Shown here piece after piece: positions 14,730-23,968 of a stretch of 64,000 nt of DNA (the first letter of the stretch is position 1; each line of letters begins with the position of its first letter). The notes beneath the pieces were generated by a model. That model searched no databases. It saw only the letters and a program-made list of their open reading frames with translations, and was not told the DNA's origin. The stretch covers positions 1 through 64,000 of the forward strand of contig NZ_SJDV01000006.1 in the NCBI RefSeq assembly GCF_004332155.1, given 5' to 3'. The position numbers were made by a program, and so were the translations under genes. The stretch comes from Gramella sp. KN1008. Its GTDB lineage: Bacteria > Bacteroidota > Bacteroidia > Flavobacteriales > Flavobacteriaceae.

Positions 14730-15878
14730 TTAAACCTTAGACAGGTAATAATCCACCAAATCAGCACCAGGCTTCAACGGTAATCCCTCAAGAATATCGC
14801 TGACTTCAACCTTCAGACCGCTTTTCTTTATTACTTCAGCCTTACTTATCCAATCCTCAAATTCGCCTATATCCGGGTATAGCACTATTTTTCGACCTGC
14901 CAACGGCTCCAGTAGGCGAGTCTTTAGATTTTGTTTGCTCCCGGTTGCCAACCAAAGCACATCGGGAACAATAATGCTCATGATTATCGCTGTTTTTTCA
15001 CTCTCTACAATGGCAATTGATTTATTGTAATCTTCTTTGATCCTGTGCAGTCCAAATAAACATTGATTGAGATTGAAATCCGGTTCTTTTAGGGCTTTAT
15101 GAACCCAATTGATGTGATTGTATGGTTTCTTTATTCTCTTGCCAGTAGAAGGATCGTATAGCATTATTTTTCCTGCATGTATTTTTTCGTTCTGATCTAT
15201 CTGCCAAAAAATAGTGGCGTTATTCCAAAACATGGTAGTACCGGTTACAAAATAGTTTTGCTTAGCTTCGAAAACCTGCTTTTCTTTAAATACAGTGTTC
15301 AAATAAACCTCTAAGTTTTCCGTTACTGGTTCTTCGTTATACAACTGGTCCAATAAGTTCAAGCTATGAAAACTGGCTTTGTCTGGTTCACGTAACGCAG
15401 TTGCAACCGGTGCAACGGGTAGTGCGGTTGCTACCGTTGCAACCGCACTACCTATTACTTGATCAGAAACAATATACCTGCTCTCATGTCCCAGATAAGA
15501 AATACCATTAGTCTTTAGCCACCATTCTGTTATCCAGCAACTATTACCATTTTTGTCGAGAACTTGAGAGGTCGGAATAAAGTGCAAGTGGCCGTTGCTT
15601 TCGGTTGCTCGGTACGCTTTATCCGATATACTTTCTATGAATAGAAATGTTATCAAATAGTATTTATTCTCTTTTGGAGGAGCATGGTAATAGCCACATT
15701 TGCTCTCCCTGTCACAACGCCCAAAACTGTCCTTCAAATAATATCCGGTTTCAATATCAACATATTTCACAAATGTTTTTTTATTACAAGCAGGGCAAGG
15801 ATATTTTTTGCTGCTATTATCGAGTGAATACTTAGAATTCGAGATCATCTTCCTCTGTATTTGATTTGATGTCAGCAT
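14730..15878 (-). CDS. DUF6371-like zinc-finger / Toprim-like replication protein
   Basis: A 382-aa protein with an N-terminal zinc ribbon, C28-x2-C31 and C55-x5-C61 (CPAC ... GRCDRESKCGY), like the CHC2-type fingers of primases. The C-terminal half contains IAIVESEKTAIIMS and KIVLYPDIGEFEDW, the E and D patches of a Toprim-like fold (the usual DxD reads DIGE). This is how DUF6371 proteins of Bacteroidota mobile elements look. Residues around 144-161 (SAVATVATALPVAPVATA) are a low-complexity insert encoded by an iteron cluster. It overlaps the primase-helicase gene by 47 bp and probably works with it in replication of the element. Confidence 0.75.
   Translation of the reverse strand: MLTSNQIQRKMISNSKYSLDNSSKKYPCPACNKKTFVKYVDIETGYYLKDSFGRCDRESKCGYYHAPPKENKYYLITFLFIESISDKAYRATESNGHLHFIPTSQVLDKNGNSCWITEWWLKTNGISYLGHESRYIVSDQVIGSAVATVATALPVAPVATALREPDKASFHSLNLLDQLYNEEPVTENLEVYLNTVFKEKQVFEAKQNYFVTGTTMFWNNATIFWQIDQNEKIHAGKIMLYDPSTGKRIKKPYNHINWVHKALKEPDFNLNQCLFGLHRIKEDYNKSIAIVESEKTAIIMSIIVPDVLWLATGSKQNLKTRLLEPLAGRKIVLYPDIGEFEDWISKAEVIKKSGLKVEVSDILEGLPLKPGADLVDYYLSKV
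15397..15449. repeat. Iteron cluster 1 inside the DUF6371 gene
   Basis: Repeats built on GTTGCAAC/GGTTGC: GCAGTTGCAACCGGTGCAAC, then AGTGCGGTTGC-TACCGTT-GCAACCGCACT (15421-15449), a perfect 11-bp inverted repeat. The same motif fills 18543-18927. The sequence is constrained as a DNA element even though it is translated, giving an Ala/Val/Thr-rich insert. Confidence 0.65.
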
Positions 15879-17418
15879 AAACTATGTACCCTTCAGTAGC
15901 CTTTTTTACGTAAAAGCCGTGGTGGCTTAATCTTTTTCTGAAATTCAATTTTTTCAGGGGCTGGGCTCCTTCATCAATACAGAAAGAAACGTACTGTTGA
16001 TATAGATTTTTGATTAGAGTGTAGGTTTCAGCACTTCGCTCATAGCCCATTTCGTCCATAAATAGTTTAGCACTGTCACTTTCATTTTTATATGTATGTA
16101 TAGCTTCTTCTATTGCTTTACAACTAGTAAATCTTTTCTGAATCAGTAAGCGATCTAAGCCCTGTAGAATCCAATTAAAGACCCCGGACAGTTCATTTTG
16201 GATTATTCTGGTTGAGAGTTCCTTATCTTGTTTTTCTTCTGGTATGGTAACATCAAATTCTATAATTAAAAACCTTCTGAAGAAGGCCGCTGTATGCTCT
16301 ACATCTTTAGGAAGTTCATTACAGTTAAAAATAAGCTTTGCATACTCGTGCAAAGTGAAAGGATCTCTGTGTGGTAATCGAGCTTCTAAAGGTTCACCAG
16401 AAGCCATTTGCTTAAATGTGGCAGATTCGAGTCTGCCGTTGATTTCACTGGCGTAATTTACCAGCTTGTCTCCTATCTTGGCCCTATAGTATCCGTTTTC
16501 ATTGGTCAGGCTCTGGAGAGAATAGTTGCAGACATTCTCGGGTCCTAAAAGAGCACTGATTATTTCAAAAAATACACTTTTTCCGTTCGCGCCGGTTCCG
16601 AACAGAATCAGCATTTTTTCTAATTTAAGTATAGATGGTTTTACAAACAGATACCCTATATATTCAGCTAATACCTTCTGCTTATCTGGATCGGGTATTA
16701 CCTCATTTAGGTAGTTCTCAAAAAGAGGTGCTGTAGCTTGTGGTATATATTCAAATGGCAATTGATGCGTTAAGAAATCTTTAGGGTCAAAATCTCTCAA
16801 TTTCCTGCTCTTAGGGCTTATTTCAAAGGTGCCATTTTGCAGATTAATCAGAACCTTGCCACTTTTAGCTTGTGGAGTAGGTAGATACGCGTCTGACATG
16901 AATTGTTTGAAAAGCTCTTCTTTGAAGGTGTGTATCTTACCCCTAAATTTTTCCACTCCCAGTTTTAGTGCTACATCCCCTAAAAAGGATTCAAAACGCT
17001 CCTTTTCAATTTCCGTCCAGAAACAACCATTGTACAAATAAATAAAACCGTGTTTTTTGCACAACCCCCAATTATTTTTTTTCGCTATTTTAAGGAGTTG
17101 CTCTATGCACAAGATTAGGTAGTGGTTCTTGGTAAGTTTTAGGGCTTTCAGCTCTTTTAAAAGCTTTCGATACTCCTTTTCCTCCTGTTTTTTATCTTCA
17201 TTTAAGATGCCATCGATATAGACTTCTGCCTCCAGTCTTTTTATTTCTTCTCTTAATTCAACTATCTTGGGAAATGCCAGCACCCAAAAATCTATTTTTT
17301 TGATATGCTCAATGAGGTTGTCTAAGATTTCATCTGGAGTAGACTGAGGAATAACCATTTTGCTGATTTGATAATCAAGATCAGCTGTTACGAGATTTTG
17401 GATTGTTGATGAATTCAT
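15832..17418 (-). CDS. D5/P4-type primase-helicase (phage/plasmid replicative ATPase)
   Basis: A 528-aa protein with the SF3 helicase Walker A motif FGTGANGKSVFFEII near residue 275, the preceding D5_N-like region (EYIGYLFVKPSILKLEKMLIL), a downstream RLPHRDPFTLHEYAKLIFNCNELP segment (Walker B/motif C area), and a C-terminal winged-helix-like tail (LNFRKRLSHHGFYVKK). This is the layout of P4 alpha-like and poxvirus D5-like replicative helicases. It should load at the element's iterons and unwind the origin. It lies 4 bp downstream of the HTH gene and overlaps DUF6371, forming a replication operon. Confidence 0.88.
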   Translation of the reverse strand: MNSSTIQNLVTADLDYQISKMVIPQSTPDEILDNLIEHIKKIDFWVLAFPKIVELREEIKRLEAEVYIDGILNEDKKQEEKEYRKLLKELKALKLTKNHYLILCIEQLLKIAKKNNWGLCKKHGFIYLYNGCFWTEIEKERFESFLGDVALKLGVEKFRGKIHTFKEELFKQFMSDAYLPTPQAKSGKVLINLQNGTFEISPKSRKLRDFDPKDFLTHQLPFEYIPQATAPLFENYLNEVIPDPDKQKVLAEYIGYLFVKPSILKLEKMLILFGTGANGKSVFFEIISALLGPENVCNYSLQSLTNENGYYRAKIGDKLVNYASEINGRLESATFKQMASGEPLEARLPHRDPFTLHEYAKLIFNCNELPKDVEHTAAFFRRFLIIEFDVTIPEEKQDKELSTRIIQNELSGVFNWILQGLDRLLIQKRFTSCKAIEEAIHTYKNESDSAKLFMDEMGYERSAETYTLIKNLYQQYVSFCIDEGAQPLKKLNFRKRLSHHGFYVKKATEGYIVYADIKSNTEEDDLEF

Positions 17419-17422
17419 AGCC

Positions 17423-17704
17423 TTACTTTTTAAGTACGGTTAAACATTCAATCAATTCACTCCTTTTGTAGTACCGGCGGTTAGCAATGCCATAGGCTTT
17501 TACTTTGCCTTTGTTGGTCCACGCCCACAGCGTCGAAGAGTTGATTTTTAGGAATTGACATGCTTCCTCCCGGGTAAGAAGCTCATCATTTGCCTGCTCG
17601 TTAGTTAATTCCTTTTTAAACGCTTCAAGTTGGCGCTTTACATCTTGAGAAATAAGGTCCACCAACTTATCTGTAGTGGTGCCCTGTAAAAAAATGTTTT
17701 CCAT
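17423..17704 (-). CDS. Small HTH (MerR/excisionase-like) DNA-binding protein
   Basis: A 93-aa protein with an acidic, coiled N-terminus and a C-terminal winged HTH: LLTREEACQFLKINSSTLWAWTNKGKVKAYGIANRRYYKRSEL. This is the helix_turn_helix_17/excisionase pattern common in Bacteroidota islands. It heads the primase operon. Tandem GTACGGTTT repeats lie 64-85 bp upstream of its start, and another GTACGGTTAA sits in its own 3' end. The same GTACGG core occurs near the integrase att arms, so it may serve as an excisionase as well as a repressor. Confidence 0.75.
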   Translation of the reverse strand: MENIFLQGTTTDKLVDLISQDVKRQLEAFKKELTNEQANDELLTREEACQFLKINSSTLWAWTNKGKVKAYGIANRRYYKRSELIECLTVLKK

Positions 17705-17760
17705 TTGACTTTTGATTTAATTGATAAGCCAAATGTGCTGCAGTAAGTTTGGTACTCATT

Positions 17761-17789
17761 GCCGTACCAGTACGGTTTCAGTACGGTTT
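17761..17789. promoter_or_regulatory. Tandem GTACGG repeats upstream of the HTH/primase operon
   Basis: CAGTACGGTTT occurs twice in direct tandem (17768-17778, 17779-17789), with an inverted CCGTAC at 17763-17768 touching the first copy. Likely operator or Xis/Int binding sites. Confidence 0.55.
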
Positions 17790-17801
17790 ATTGGAAGGGA
17801 T

Positions 17802-18479
17802 TTAAATGGATTCGATTTGAGCTATAAAATCATGACATACTTCAATATTCTTTACCTGACAATAGGCGTATATGGTTTTAAGCTTATCCGGGCTGGAGTA
17901 GAGGTTCTTATTACCAATAGTACTGTTATTGATGGTCTCGGAAAAATAAGGACGATCAGTTTCCTTAAAACCTAATTTTATAGCCATTTTCGTGAAGTGA
18001 CCTTTCTCCTGCTTGTATTTTTCATAAAGTTCCTGAGCTTGACCAGTGGCAAAAGTTATCCCTATTTTAAACCAGGTGGTACGGGTAATTTTTTCATCTA
18101 AATCGATCTCTGGTTTTGGCAAAGGCTTTGTTTCTCCCATTAAGATGTACATTAATCTTTTTTGAAGGTACTGCCGGTAGAATTCCACTCTCTTCCTTCC
18201 GTCAAAATCTACAGTTTCTAAAGGAATTCTATTTAACTTATAAATTTCCTGGTTAATAAAATCAATTTCTGTGATTTCTATTCCGTCTTTGGTCACTCCC
18301 GAATAATATAATTTACTGCTCCCTGAAGAATCCTCTATTTTGCTTCGCTCATGACTATAATTGTAAAGGTAATTCTCAAATCTTTGAGTAAAAAATTCCT
18401 CTACGTGATTGATATCTTTCCAGAATAAAAAATAGGAGTGAAAAATTATACCATTTGGGATATTAAGTTTTAAACTCAT
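17802..18479 (-). CDS. Hypothetical protein of the island replication region
   Basis: A 225-aa protein when started at ATG 18479 (MSLKLNIPNGIIFHSYF). The frame is open to 18563, but the first 28 residues (MQRRSNCSSICEYIKK) come from iteron DNA and look non-native. It is soluble, with a helical middle (VEFYRQYLQKRLMYILMG) and a region LFTKMAIKLGFKETD-like that could be a small DNA-binding helix pair. I do not recognise it. Similar-sized unknown proteins often precede the HTH-primase pair in flavobacterial islands. It lies 97 bp upstream of the HTH gene, with the GTACGG repeats in between. Confidence 0.5.
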   Translation of the reverse strand: MSLKLNIPNGIIFHSYFLFWKDINHVEEFFTQRFENYLYNYSHERSKIEDSSGSSKLYYSGVTKDGIEITEIDFINQEIYKLNRIPLETVDFDGRKRVEFYRQYLQKRLMYILMGETKPLPKPEIDLDEKITRTTWFKIGITFATGQAQELYEKYKQEKGHFTKMAIKLGFKETDRPYFSETINNSTIGNKNLYSSPDKLKTIYAYCQVKNIEVCHDFIAQIESI

Positions 18480-18542
18480 AGTAGTGGTTTTATTTACTGT
18501 TGCGGATGTATGGTCCTTTTTGATATACTCGCAGATGCTACT

Positions 18543-18927
18543 GCAGTTGCTTCGCCGTTGCAAAAAAAATTATCCTGAAGTAATTAGCAAACGAAACAGT
18601 TCATTATTAGCAAGATTAGTGATGGTTAGGCCGTTGCTATAACAGTTGCTACTCTTTGGCAAAAATAGATATTCTGCGGAAAAAAGCAGCCTGGTAAGAT
18701 TATATTCAAAAAGCCTTTCACATAATTGCTTTTCCTCATTCAGTTTCTGAATTTTCAGATAAATACCTGCCGTTGCAACCGCTGCAACCGGTGCGGTTGA
18801 CTCACGGTTGCAACCGCTACCAATGTCACGGTTGAATTTACGGTTGCTACGGGTGATTCGGCGGAGCTATGTTTTTATAAAGTACTGAAAATCAACAGTT
18901 GTATCTTTTTTCATTACCGTTGCAAGC
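18543..18927. repeat. Iteron cluster 2, putative replication origin of element B
   Basis: At least ten copies or variants of (C/G)GTTGC(A/T)AC in both orientations: for example CGTTGCAA (18555), CGTTGCTA, AGTTGCTA, CGTTGCAACC (18772), the perfect 12-bp palindrome CGGTTGCAACCG (about 18805-18816), CGGTTGAA, CGGTTGCTAC (18841) and CGTTGCAAG (about 18919). No gene fits here. The array sits upstream of the replication operon, as P4-type ori/crr repeats sit around the primase-helicase gene. The following 18,928-19,178 holds nothing I can assign. Confidence 0.6.
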
Positions 18928-19178
18928 GTTGTTTGATTGAAACTGCTTTTTTCCTTAAAATCGAAGGTCTTTTTTAAACAGGAGGGAAAAAGGAAGTGAA
19001 ATAAATACATAGATCGCGAAAACGCTTCTTTAGGGTAAGTTCATATTGGATCCTAATTAGGAGATAAACAACTATAGGATGCCAGGAACAGAACCATGTT
19101 CAAGTGCCCAAATACTGCTGGAACTCGAATTCAGGATCAAGGGTTAAAGTCTACGATTCATGAAAGATGCATACATGA

Positions 19179-20195
19179 TCAACTATTCATTATATTCAGT
19201 ACCCCAAAAAGAACAACTGCTATATAAACGAGCAACACACCTCCCAGGGTAACCACCTGCCACAGTTTAAAACCATGTCCACTTTTCTTGCTGCCCATAA
19301 GAATGAAAGCAGCATAAAGAATACCCACCAGGCCTACAAAGCTCAAAACTGTCACAAATAAAGGAAAGTTACTTACCGGCAGGCCAACTAAAGCAAGAGG
19401 GAAAAATGCTACTGTAAGTGTAACGGCATGATCTCCTATGACGCTGGTGACACCGGAAGTTATCTGACCACTTTTAGCTACACTCCAGGTAGCAAAAACT
19501 TCGGGCAATGCAGCCATTGGAGCTGTAATAAATAAACCACCCACTATTTGTGATAATCCAAAGGAGGAAACCAGGTTTTCTGTAGCACGAACTGTGAAAA
19601 AGGCGCCTAAACCTAAAGCAACCAGACCTGCTACCGCCAACCAGATCTCCTTTTTCTTCCATTCCACTTTTTCGCTTTCTTTTTTTCCTCTAAGGAGGGC
19701 CTGAGCAAGAAAAGCGATATACATTCCCAACATTATCCAGCCATCCACGGGCTGTAACCCTCTCCAGGCAGAAGGAACAGTTAGTATAGCTACTACTGCT
19801 ACAATTACCAAGTACGGTAAAGCCTGGACCGTTACGGCCGTGGGATCTACTTTTAGCAGGTGCTCCTTCTTGTGCTCCTGGTGTCCTTCATCTTTGTTCT
19901 TATTTTTTAGATGCCTGGTCGCAATGTAAGCTGTTATGACCATTAAAGGAATAGCAATAACATTAGATCCAAACATGGTCCCCAGACCAATATCTCCCAC
20001 GCCGGTTACTGCACTGGTGATATTAATTCCTATTTCAGGACTCGCTGCTGCCAAACCAATTAAGGCACCACCGGCAGCTACCGAAAAACCCCATTGTTTT
20101 CTTAACTTTTTCAAAGGTTTTGACAAGTGCTCCGCACCCCAGTGAGCTGCCCAGACAGCTGCAATCAGAACCAAAGCCCATAACCAGGTATTCAT
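19179..20195 (-). CDS. CaCA-family sodium/calcium-type cation exchanger
   Basis: A 338-aa inner-membrane protein with about ten hydrophobic helices in two halves separated by a charged loop (residues about 95-112, RHLKNKNKDEGHQEHKKEHL). Each half holds an alpha-repeat: GLAAASPEIGINITSA in the first and APMAALPEVFATWSVAKSG in the second, with the acidic residue in the helix that defines cation/Ca2+ exchangers. The His/Glu-rich loop fits metal binding. It is the last gene of the metal block, 13 bp after the ZIP gene. Substrate could be Ca2+ or a heavy metal; context favours metal homeostasis. Confidence 0.8.
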   Translation of the reverse strand: MNTWLWALVLIAAVWAAHWGAEHLSKPLKKLRKQWGFSVAAGGALIGLAAASPEIGINITSAVTGVGDIGLGTMFGSNVIAIPLMVITAYIATRHLKNKNKDEGHQEHKKEHLLKVDPTAVTVQALPYLVIVAVVAILTVPSAWRGLQPVDGWIMLGMYIAFLAQALLRGKKESEKVEWKKKEIWLAVAGLVALGLGAFFTVRATENLVSSFGLSQIVGGLFITAPMAALPEVFATWSVAKSGQITSGVTSVIGDHAVTLTVAFFPLALVGLPVSNFPLFVTVLSFVGLVGILYAAFILMGSKKSGHGFKLWQVVTLGGVLLVYIAVVLFGVLNIMNS

Positions 20196-20208
20196 AATTT
20201 ATTCTTTT

Positions 20209-20946
20209 TTAGCCTTCTAAATAAACGGTTAGCAATGCGAACAGGGAAAAACCGGCGGTTAAAAGAACGGAAGCATAGGCAGGATCGGGTTTGCCATGAG
20301 CTTCTGTTAAAATTTCTTCGATGGCGACGCTGAGCAGGATACCGGCGGTAAATGCCAGCAGACTGAATTTGATCAAATCACCACTGTTGCGCATTGTCCA
20401 AAAACCAATTGTAGCGCCGAGGAGAATAGGAATTGTAAAACCGGCTGCAAGTAAGTAGCGCATTTTTTCAGGCACTCCCTTGCTCTTGAAGGTGGCAATT
20501 GTGGCAAAACCTTCCGGGATATCTGCAGGAACTTGTCCCAGGGCGAGAAGGAGCCCTAAAGACACTGATACAGTAGAGCCTGTGCCTATCATAATGCCAT
20601 CGCTAAAAAGATCAATGGCGACTCCCAAATAAATTCCCCAGGCAGATCCCGTTGCCTTGCCTTCACCTCCGAACCGATCTTTAATGAAATGAACCGCTTT
20701 TTCCAAAAGAAGAAAAGTGAAGCCTCCTCCCATAAAAGCTGCAATGGGGATCCAAGGTTGCTCTACTTCAAGAGCAGTAGGCATTAATTCCAAACCTACA
20801 ACAGCGAGTATTATACCTGCAGCGAAGTGAAGCGCCAAATTCAAGGTTTTATCGGAAACATTGATCCACTCTGCCAACAAACCGCCTGAAAAGTTCCCCA
20901 AAGCAGGCATAGCAGCAAGTAATAAAACCATTAAGAATTCGCTCAT
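20209..20946 (-). CDS. ZIP-family metal transporter
   Basis: A 245-aa membrane protein with the ZIP signature helices: HFAAGIILAVVGLELMP in helix 2 and DLFSDGIMIGTG ... ADIPEGFATIATFKSKG in the helix 4-5 region, where the usual H-x-x-x-E metal site is present in variant form (D-I-P-E-G). ZIP proteins move Zn2+ or other divalent ions, normally into the cytosol. Here it follows two CDF exporters and a CzcCBA system, so it may act in metal balance or work outward in ZupT-like fashion. Start ATG at 20944-20946. No obvious truncation. Confidence 0.82.
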   Translation of the reverse strand: MSEFLMVLLLAAMPALGNFSGGLLAEWINVSDKTLNLALHFAAGIILAVVGLELMPTALEVEQPWIPIAAFMGGGFTFLLLEKAVHFIKDRFGGEGKATGSAWGIYLGVAIDLFSDGIMIGTGSTVSVSLGLLLALGQVPADIPEGFATIATFKSKGVPEKMRYLLAAGFTIPILLGATIGFWTMRNSGDLIKFSLLAFTAGILLSVAIEEILTEAHGKPDPAYASVLLTAGFSLFALLTVYLEG

Positions 20947-21052
20947 TTTCAGTACAAAAAGAGGGTTTCGTACTCTCTAAATTAATCATTTACATCCTGC
21001 TCCCTCTTAAACTTCTGTTATAATGCTCCTCTGATTCCTGAACCAAATCACT

Positions 21053-21844
21053 CTACTTTGACAGGTTCAAAATCCTAAGAGCGCCTCGCATTACAAACGA
21101 AAAAACAATACCTCCAATAATCAGGTCGGGCCATTTGCTGTCGAGGAAATATACAAGAACTCCGGCCAGTATTACTCCGCCGTTAACAATGATGTCATTG
21201 GAAGTGAAAATGGCACTGGCTTGCATGTGAGCTTCATCGCTTTTGGCTTTGTTAATGAGCCAAAGGGAGATCAGATTTCCGGCGAGGGCAAAAATGGAAA
21301 CAAATATCATCCACTCGAACAGAGGCATATCGGTACTTGAAAAAAATCTTCTCAATACCTCTGCAAATCCCACCAAAGCCAGTCCCATTTGTAGATAACC
21401 ACTTATTCCTGCTATTCTCTTTTTTCTTACTATAGATGTTCCCACAGCGAACAAACTTAGCGCATAAACAAAGGCGTCTGCAAGCATGTCCAGAGAATCG
21501 GCAATAAGACCCATCGAGTTTGAAATTAATCCGGTGGTCATTTCCAGAAGAAAGAACCCGAAGTTGATTCCGAGTACCCACCACAAAATTTTCTTTTGAT
21601 GCGAATCATCTGAGGGCAAAGGCAAGACAGCTTCAGTTGTTTCCTCAAGTCTGTCATTTAAACCCAATTGGCTAATGGCGCGGTGGATTTCATCCCCATT
21701 CCCTGTATGATATACTTCGAGTTTTCTCCGATTAATATCGAATTCCAGATGCTTTACCTGATCAACCGGGTCAAGTTTCATTCTTATCATCTGTTCCTCG
21801 GAAGGACAGTCCATCTTCTGGATAGTGAAAATACTTTTGTACAT
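21053..21844 (-). CDS. Cation diffusion facilitator with N-terminal HMA-like domain
   Basis: A 263-aa protein. The first 65 residues, starting MYKSIFTIQKMDCPSEEQMIRMKL, resemble a heavy-metal-associated domain with MDCPSEE in place of MxCxxC, so one Cys is replaced by Ser. Helices follow; the CDF helix 2 motif DSLDMLADAFVYALSL supplies the metal-site aspartates. There is no long C-terminal cytoplasmic domain, so the protein is shorter than CzcD. It lies 28 bp downstream of the czcD-like gene. Probable role: export of a divalent metal from cytosol to periplasm. Confidence 0.8.
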   Translation of the reverse strand: MYKSIFTIQKMDCPSEEQMIRMKLDPVDQVKHLEFDINRRKLEVYHTGNGDEIHRAISQLGLNDRLEETTEAVLPLPSDDSHQKKILWWVLGINFGFFLLEMTTGLISNSMGLIADSLDMLADAFVYALSLFAVGTSIVRKKRIAGISGYLQMGLALVGFAEVLRRFFSSTDMPLFEWMIFVSIFALAGNLISLWLINKAKSDEAHMQASAIFTSNDIIVNGGVILAGVLVYFLDSKWPDLIIGGIVFSFVMRGALRILNLSK

Positions 21845-21872
21845 ACTTACGTCAAGCTTTAGTAAATTAATT

Positions 21873-22760
21873 TTAGTGACTCTTCAGCAGCGGGCATTTT
21901 TCCTTATCGAGTTCTAACTGAAACGTATGATGGCTGAAATCCCACTCTTCCACAGATTCTATAGCCCTCTGCCGCACGTCATCTATTTGATCGAAGTGGC
22001 TGATCTTTTCCAGGACCAGGTGAGCCGTTAGCACATGGTGTTCCCCGTCCAGGGACCAGACGTGCATATGATGAATAGAACTAACGTGATTAACCTGCTG
22101 TAGCTGCCGTTTAACTTCCTGCATATCTAATCCTGCCGGAACTCCCTGGAGGAGCAAATGAAGAGTGTCTTTGAGTCTTCCGCCGACTCCCCATAGGATG
22201 TAAAGCGTAATGCCCAGAGAAAGGATTGGGTCCAGAATGTACCAGTCTTTAAACTGCAGAATGATCGCCACAATAAGAACAGCGACCCATCCCAATACAT
22301 CTTCCAGAAGATGCCAGCTCACAACCTTATCATTTAAAGATTTTCCTCCACTTACGCGCCAGGCGGCATAACCATTTGCCAAAACTCCAAGAATTGCGAA
22401 ACCGATCATGTACTTTGAATCAACAGACTCCGGATTCTGGAGTCGGGAGATTGCTTCGTAAATAATATAAACAGAACCTGCTACAAGAACTACAGAATTA
22501 ATTAAAGCACCCAAAAGTCTGAAGCGGGCATACCCGAAGCTAAATTCGTTTGTAGCCCCCTTTTTATTAGCCTTACCTTCTATATACCACGCAAGCCCGA
22601 GGGACAAACTATCGCCCAGGTCATGCAAGGCATCAGAAATGATCGCGACGCTATTGGTAAGAAATCCTCCAATGATCTCGATAATGGTAAAGCCGAAATT
22701 GATGAAAAATGCCAGCTTAAGATTCTTTTCAGAGTTTCCGTGAGAATGATCGTGACCCAT
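21873..22760 (-). CDS. czcD: CzcD-like cation diffusion facilitator (Zn/Co/Cd exporter)
   Basis: A 295-aa protein with the His-rich N-terminus MGHDHSHGNSEKN typical of CzcD, six predicted helices, and the CDF motif SDALHDLGDSLSLGLAW (helix 2 aspartates, HxxxD site). The C-terminal cytoplasmic domain carries HHMHVWSLDGEHHVLTAHL, the dimer metal-binding segment. It exports Zn2+, Co2+ or Cd2+ in exchange for protons. Located between the CzcB adaptor gene (30 bp away) and the HMA-CDF gene. Confidence 0.9.
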   Translation of the reverse strand: MGHDHSHGNSEKNLKLAFFINFGFTIIEIIGGFLTNSVAIISDALHDLGDSLSLGLAWYIEGKANKKGATNEFSFGYARFRLLGALINSVVLVAGSVYIIYEAISRLQNPESVDSKYMIGFAILGVLANGYAAWRVSGGKSLNDKVVSWHLLEDVLGWVAVLIVAIILQFKDWYILDPILSLGITLYILWGVGGRLKDTLHLLLQGVPAGLDMQEVKRQLQQVNHVSSIHHMHVWSLDGEHHVLTAHLVLEKISHFDQIDDVRQRAIESVEEWDFSHHTFQLELDKEKCPLLKSH

Positions 22761-22789
22761 GTCTATTGTTTATTCCAAGTTACTTATAA

Positions 22790-23965
22790 TTAATGGCTGT
22801 GTCCGCCTTCGCCCTTCTGCATCTCCGCCATTAGATAGTAGGCATTATTATAGGCAAATCTTGTCTCTTCCGGCAGGTCTTTTAATAGCTTTACTTCAAC
22901 CCATTCACCTCCATTGGTACCGGTAATCACCTCTACAGGTCTAAAGCTCCATGCATCTCCTTCCTCTTCTGCCGTAAAAGCATAAAATTTACCCCCATCT
23001 CTAACTATGGCAGATTCGGGTAGTGCTGTTGTTCGTTGATTATCAACCGCAATTCGCCCTCTCACGTACATTCCCGGTACCAGGTTTTCCGGCCTGTCGA
23101 TGATTTCCGCATGAACATGAACTGCTTTGGGATCCTGTTCAAAGTTCTTGCTTACAGAAATTATTTCCGCAGTCAATTCAGTTCCGGGTAATGATTCGAT
23201 CGTGAAATATACTTTCTGTCCTTTCTCTACTTTGGCAACATCTTTTTCAAAGACCATGAGGTCTACATGCACATCTTTCGTATTGATGATATGAAACATT
23301 TCAGACTGCGCCTGTACAAATTGGCCTGTTTTGATGTTGACCGATTGGACAGCTCCATCTATAGGGCTCCTAACCGGAATCCTCTGTTGGATATTGCCAT
23401 TTTGAATAGTTTCAGGATTAATATTTAGTTGTTGCAGTTGAGCTTTAAGTCCTGCAACCTGTCCTTCCAGGCTTTGCAGTTCTGCCTCTGCACGCTGAAA
23501 AATTTGCCCTGAACCGACTCCAGCTTCGTACAATTTCTTTTGTCTTTGGAATTCTTTTTCCTGATAATTCAGGCTATTGAGGGCATTCATATATTGCGTT
23601 TGTACTTCGATGATCTCCGGGTGTTCGATATATGCCAAAACATCTCCACGCTTAACTTCATCTCCTTCAATCACTGTTATTGACGATACATTGCCTCCAA
23701 TCACAGGAGTAACTGTGGCTTCACTTTGAGGCGGGACTTCCAGCTCTCCATTTGCCTGTACATAGCCGCTCATTAACCTTGTTGTAAGGCTGTCAATTTT
23801 CATGTCAAGTACATCGAACTGCTGCTGTGAAAGCATAGCTTCCTTGACGGCTTCTGTTTTAGCAGGTTCACCGGCTGCTTCTTTCTGATTCTCCTCTTTT
23901 TCAGCATTTTCCCCGCAAGACAATAGGAGGAGAAACGGGAGTATATAAATTGTTTGAAATTTCAT
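22790..23965 (-). CDS. czcB: CzcB/CusB-type periplasmic adaptor lipoprotein
   Basis: A 391-aa membrane fusion protein with a lipoprotein signal peptide ending LLLLSCGEN (lipobox Cys near 17). The order is that of the RND adaptors: N-terminal linker rich in Glu/Lys, barrel-sandwich half with TPVIGGNVSSITVIEGDEV, alpha-hairpin (EKEFQRQKKLYEAGVGSGQIFQRAEAE region), second half with RSPIDGAVQSVNIKTG, then beta-barrel. The C-terminus GEGGHSH is His-rich and may bind metal. It overlaps neither neighbour but lies 3 bp from the pump gene end, so they form one operon. Confidence 0.92.
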   Translation of the reverse strand: MKFQTIYILPFLLLLSCGENAEKEENQKEAAGEPAKTEAVKEAMLSQQQFDVLDMKIDSLTTRLMSGYVQANGELEVPPQSEATVTPVIGGNVSSITVIEGDEVKRGDVLAYIEHPEIIEVQTQYMNALNSLNYQEKEFQRQKKLYEAGVGSGQIFQRAEAELQSLEGQVAGLKAQLQQLNINPETIQNGNIQQRIPVRSPIDGAVQSVNIKTGQFVQAQSEMFHIINTKDVHVDLMVFEKDVAKVEKGQKVYFTIESLPGTELTAEIISVSKNFEQDPKAVHVHAEIIDRPENLVPGMYVRGRIAVDNQRTTALPESAIVRDGGKFYAFTAEEEGDAWSFRPVEVITGTNGGEWVEVKLLKDLPEETRFAYNNAYYLMAEMQKGEGGHSH

Positions 23966-23968
23966 TTT

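Noticed and set aside
15397..18927. CRISPR array
   Set aside because: Repeats are short (8-12 bp), irregularly spaced, on both strands and partly coding; no cas genes in the window. Iterons fit better.
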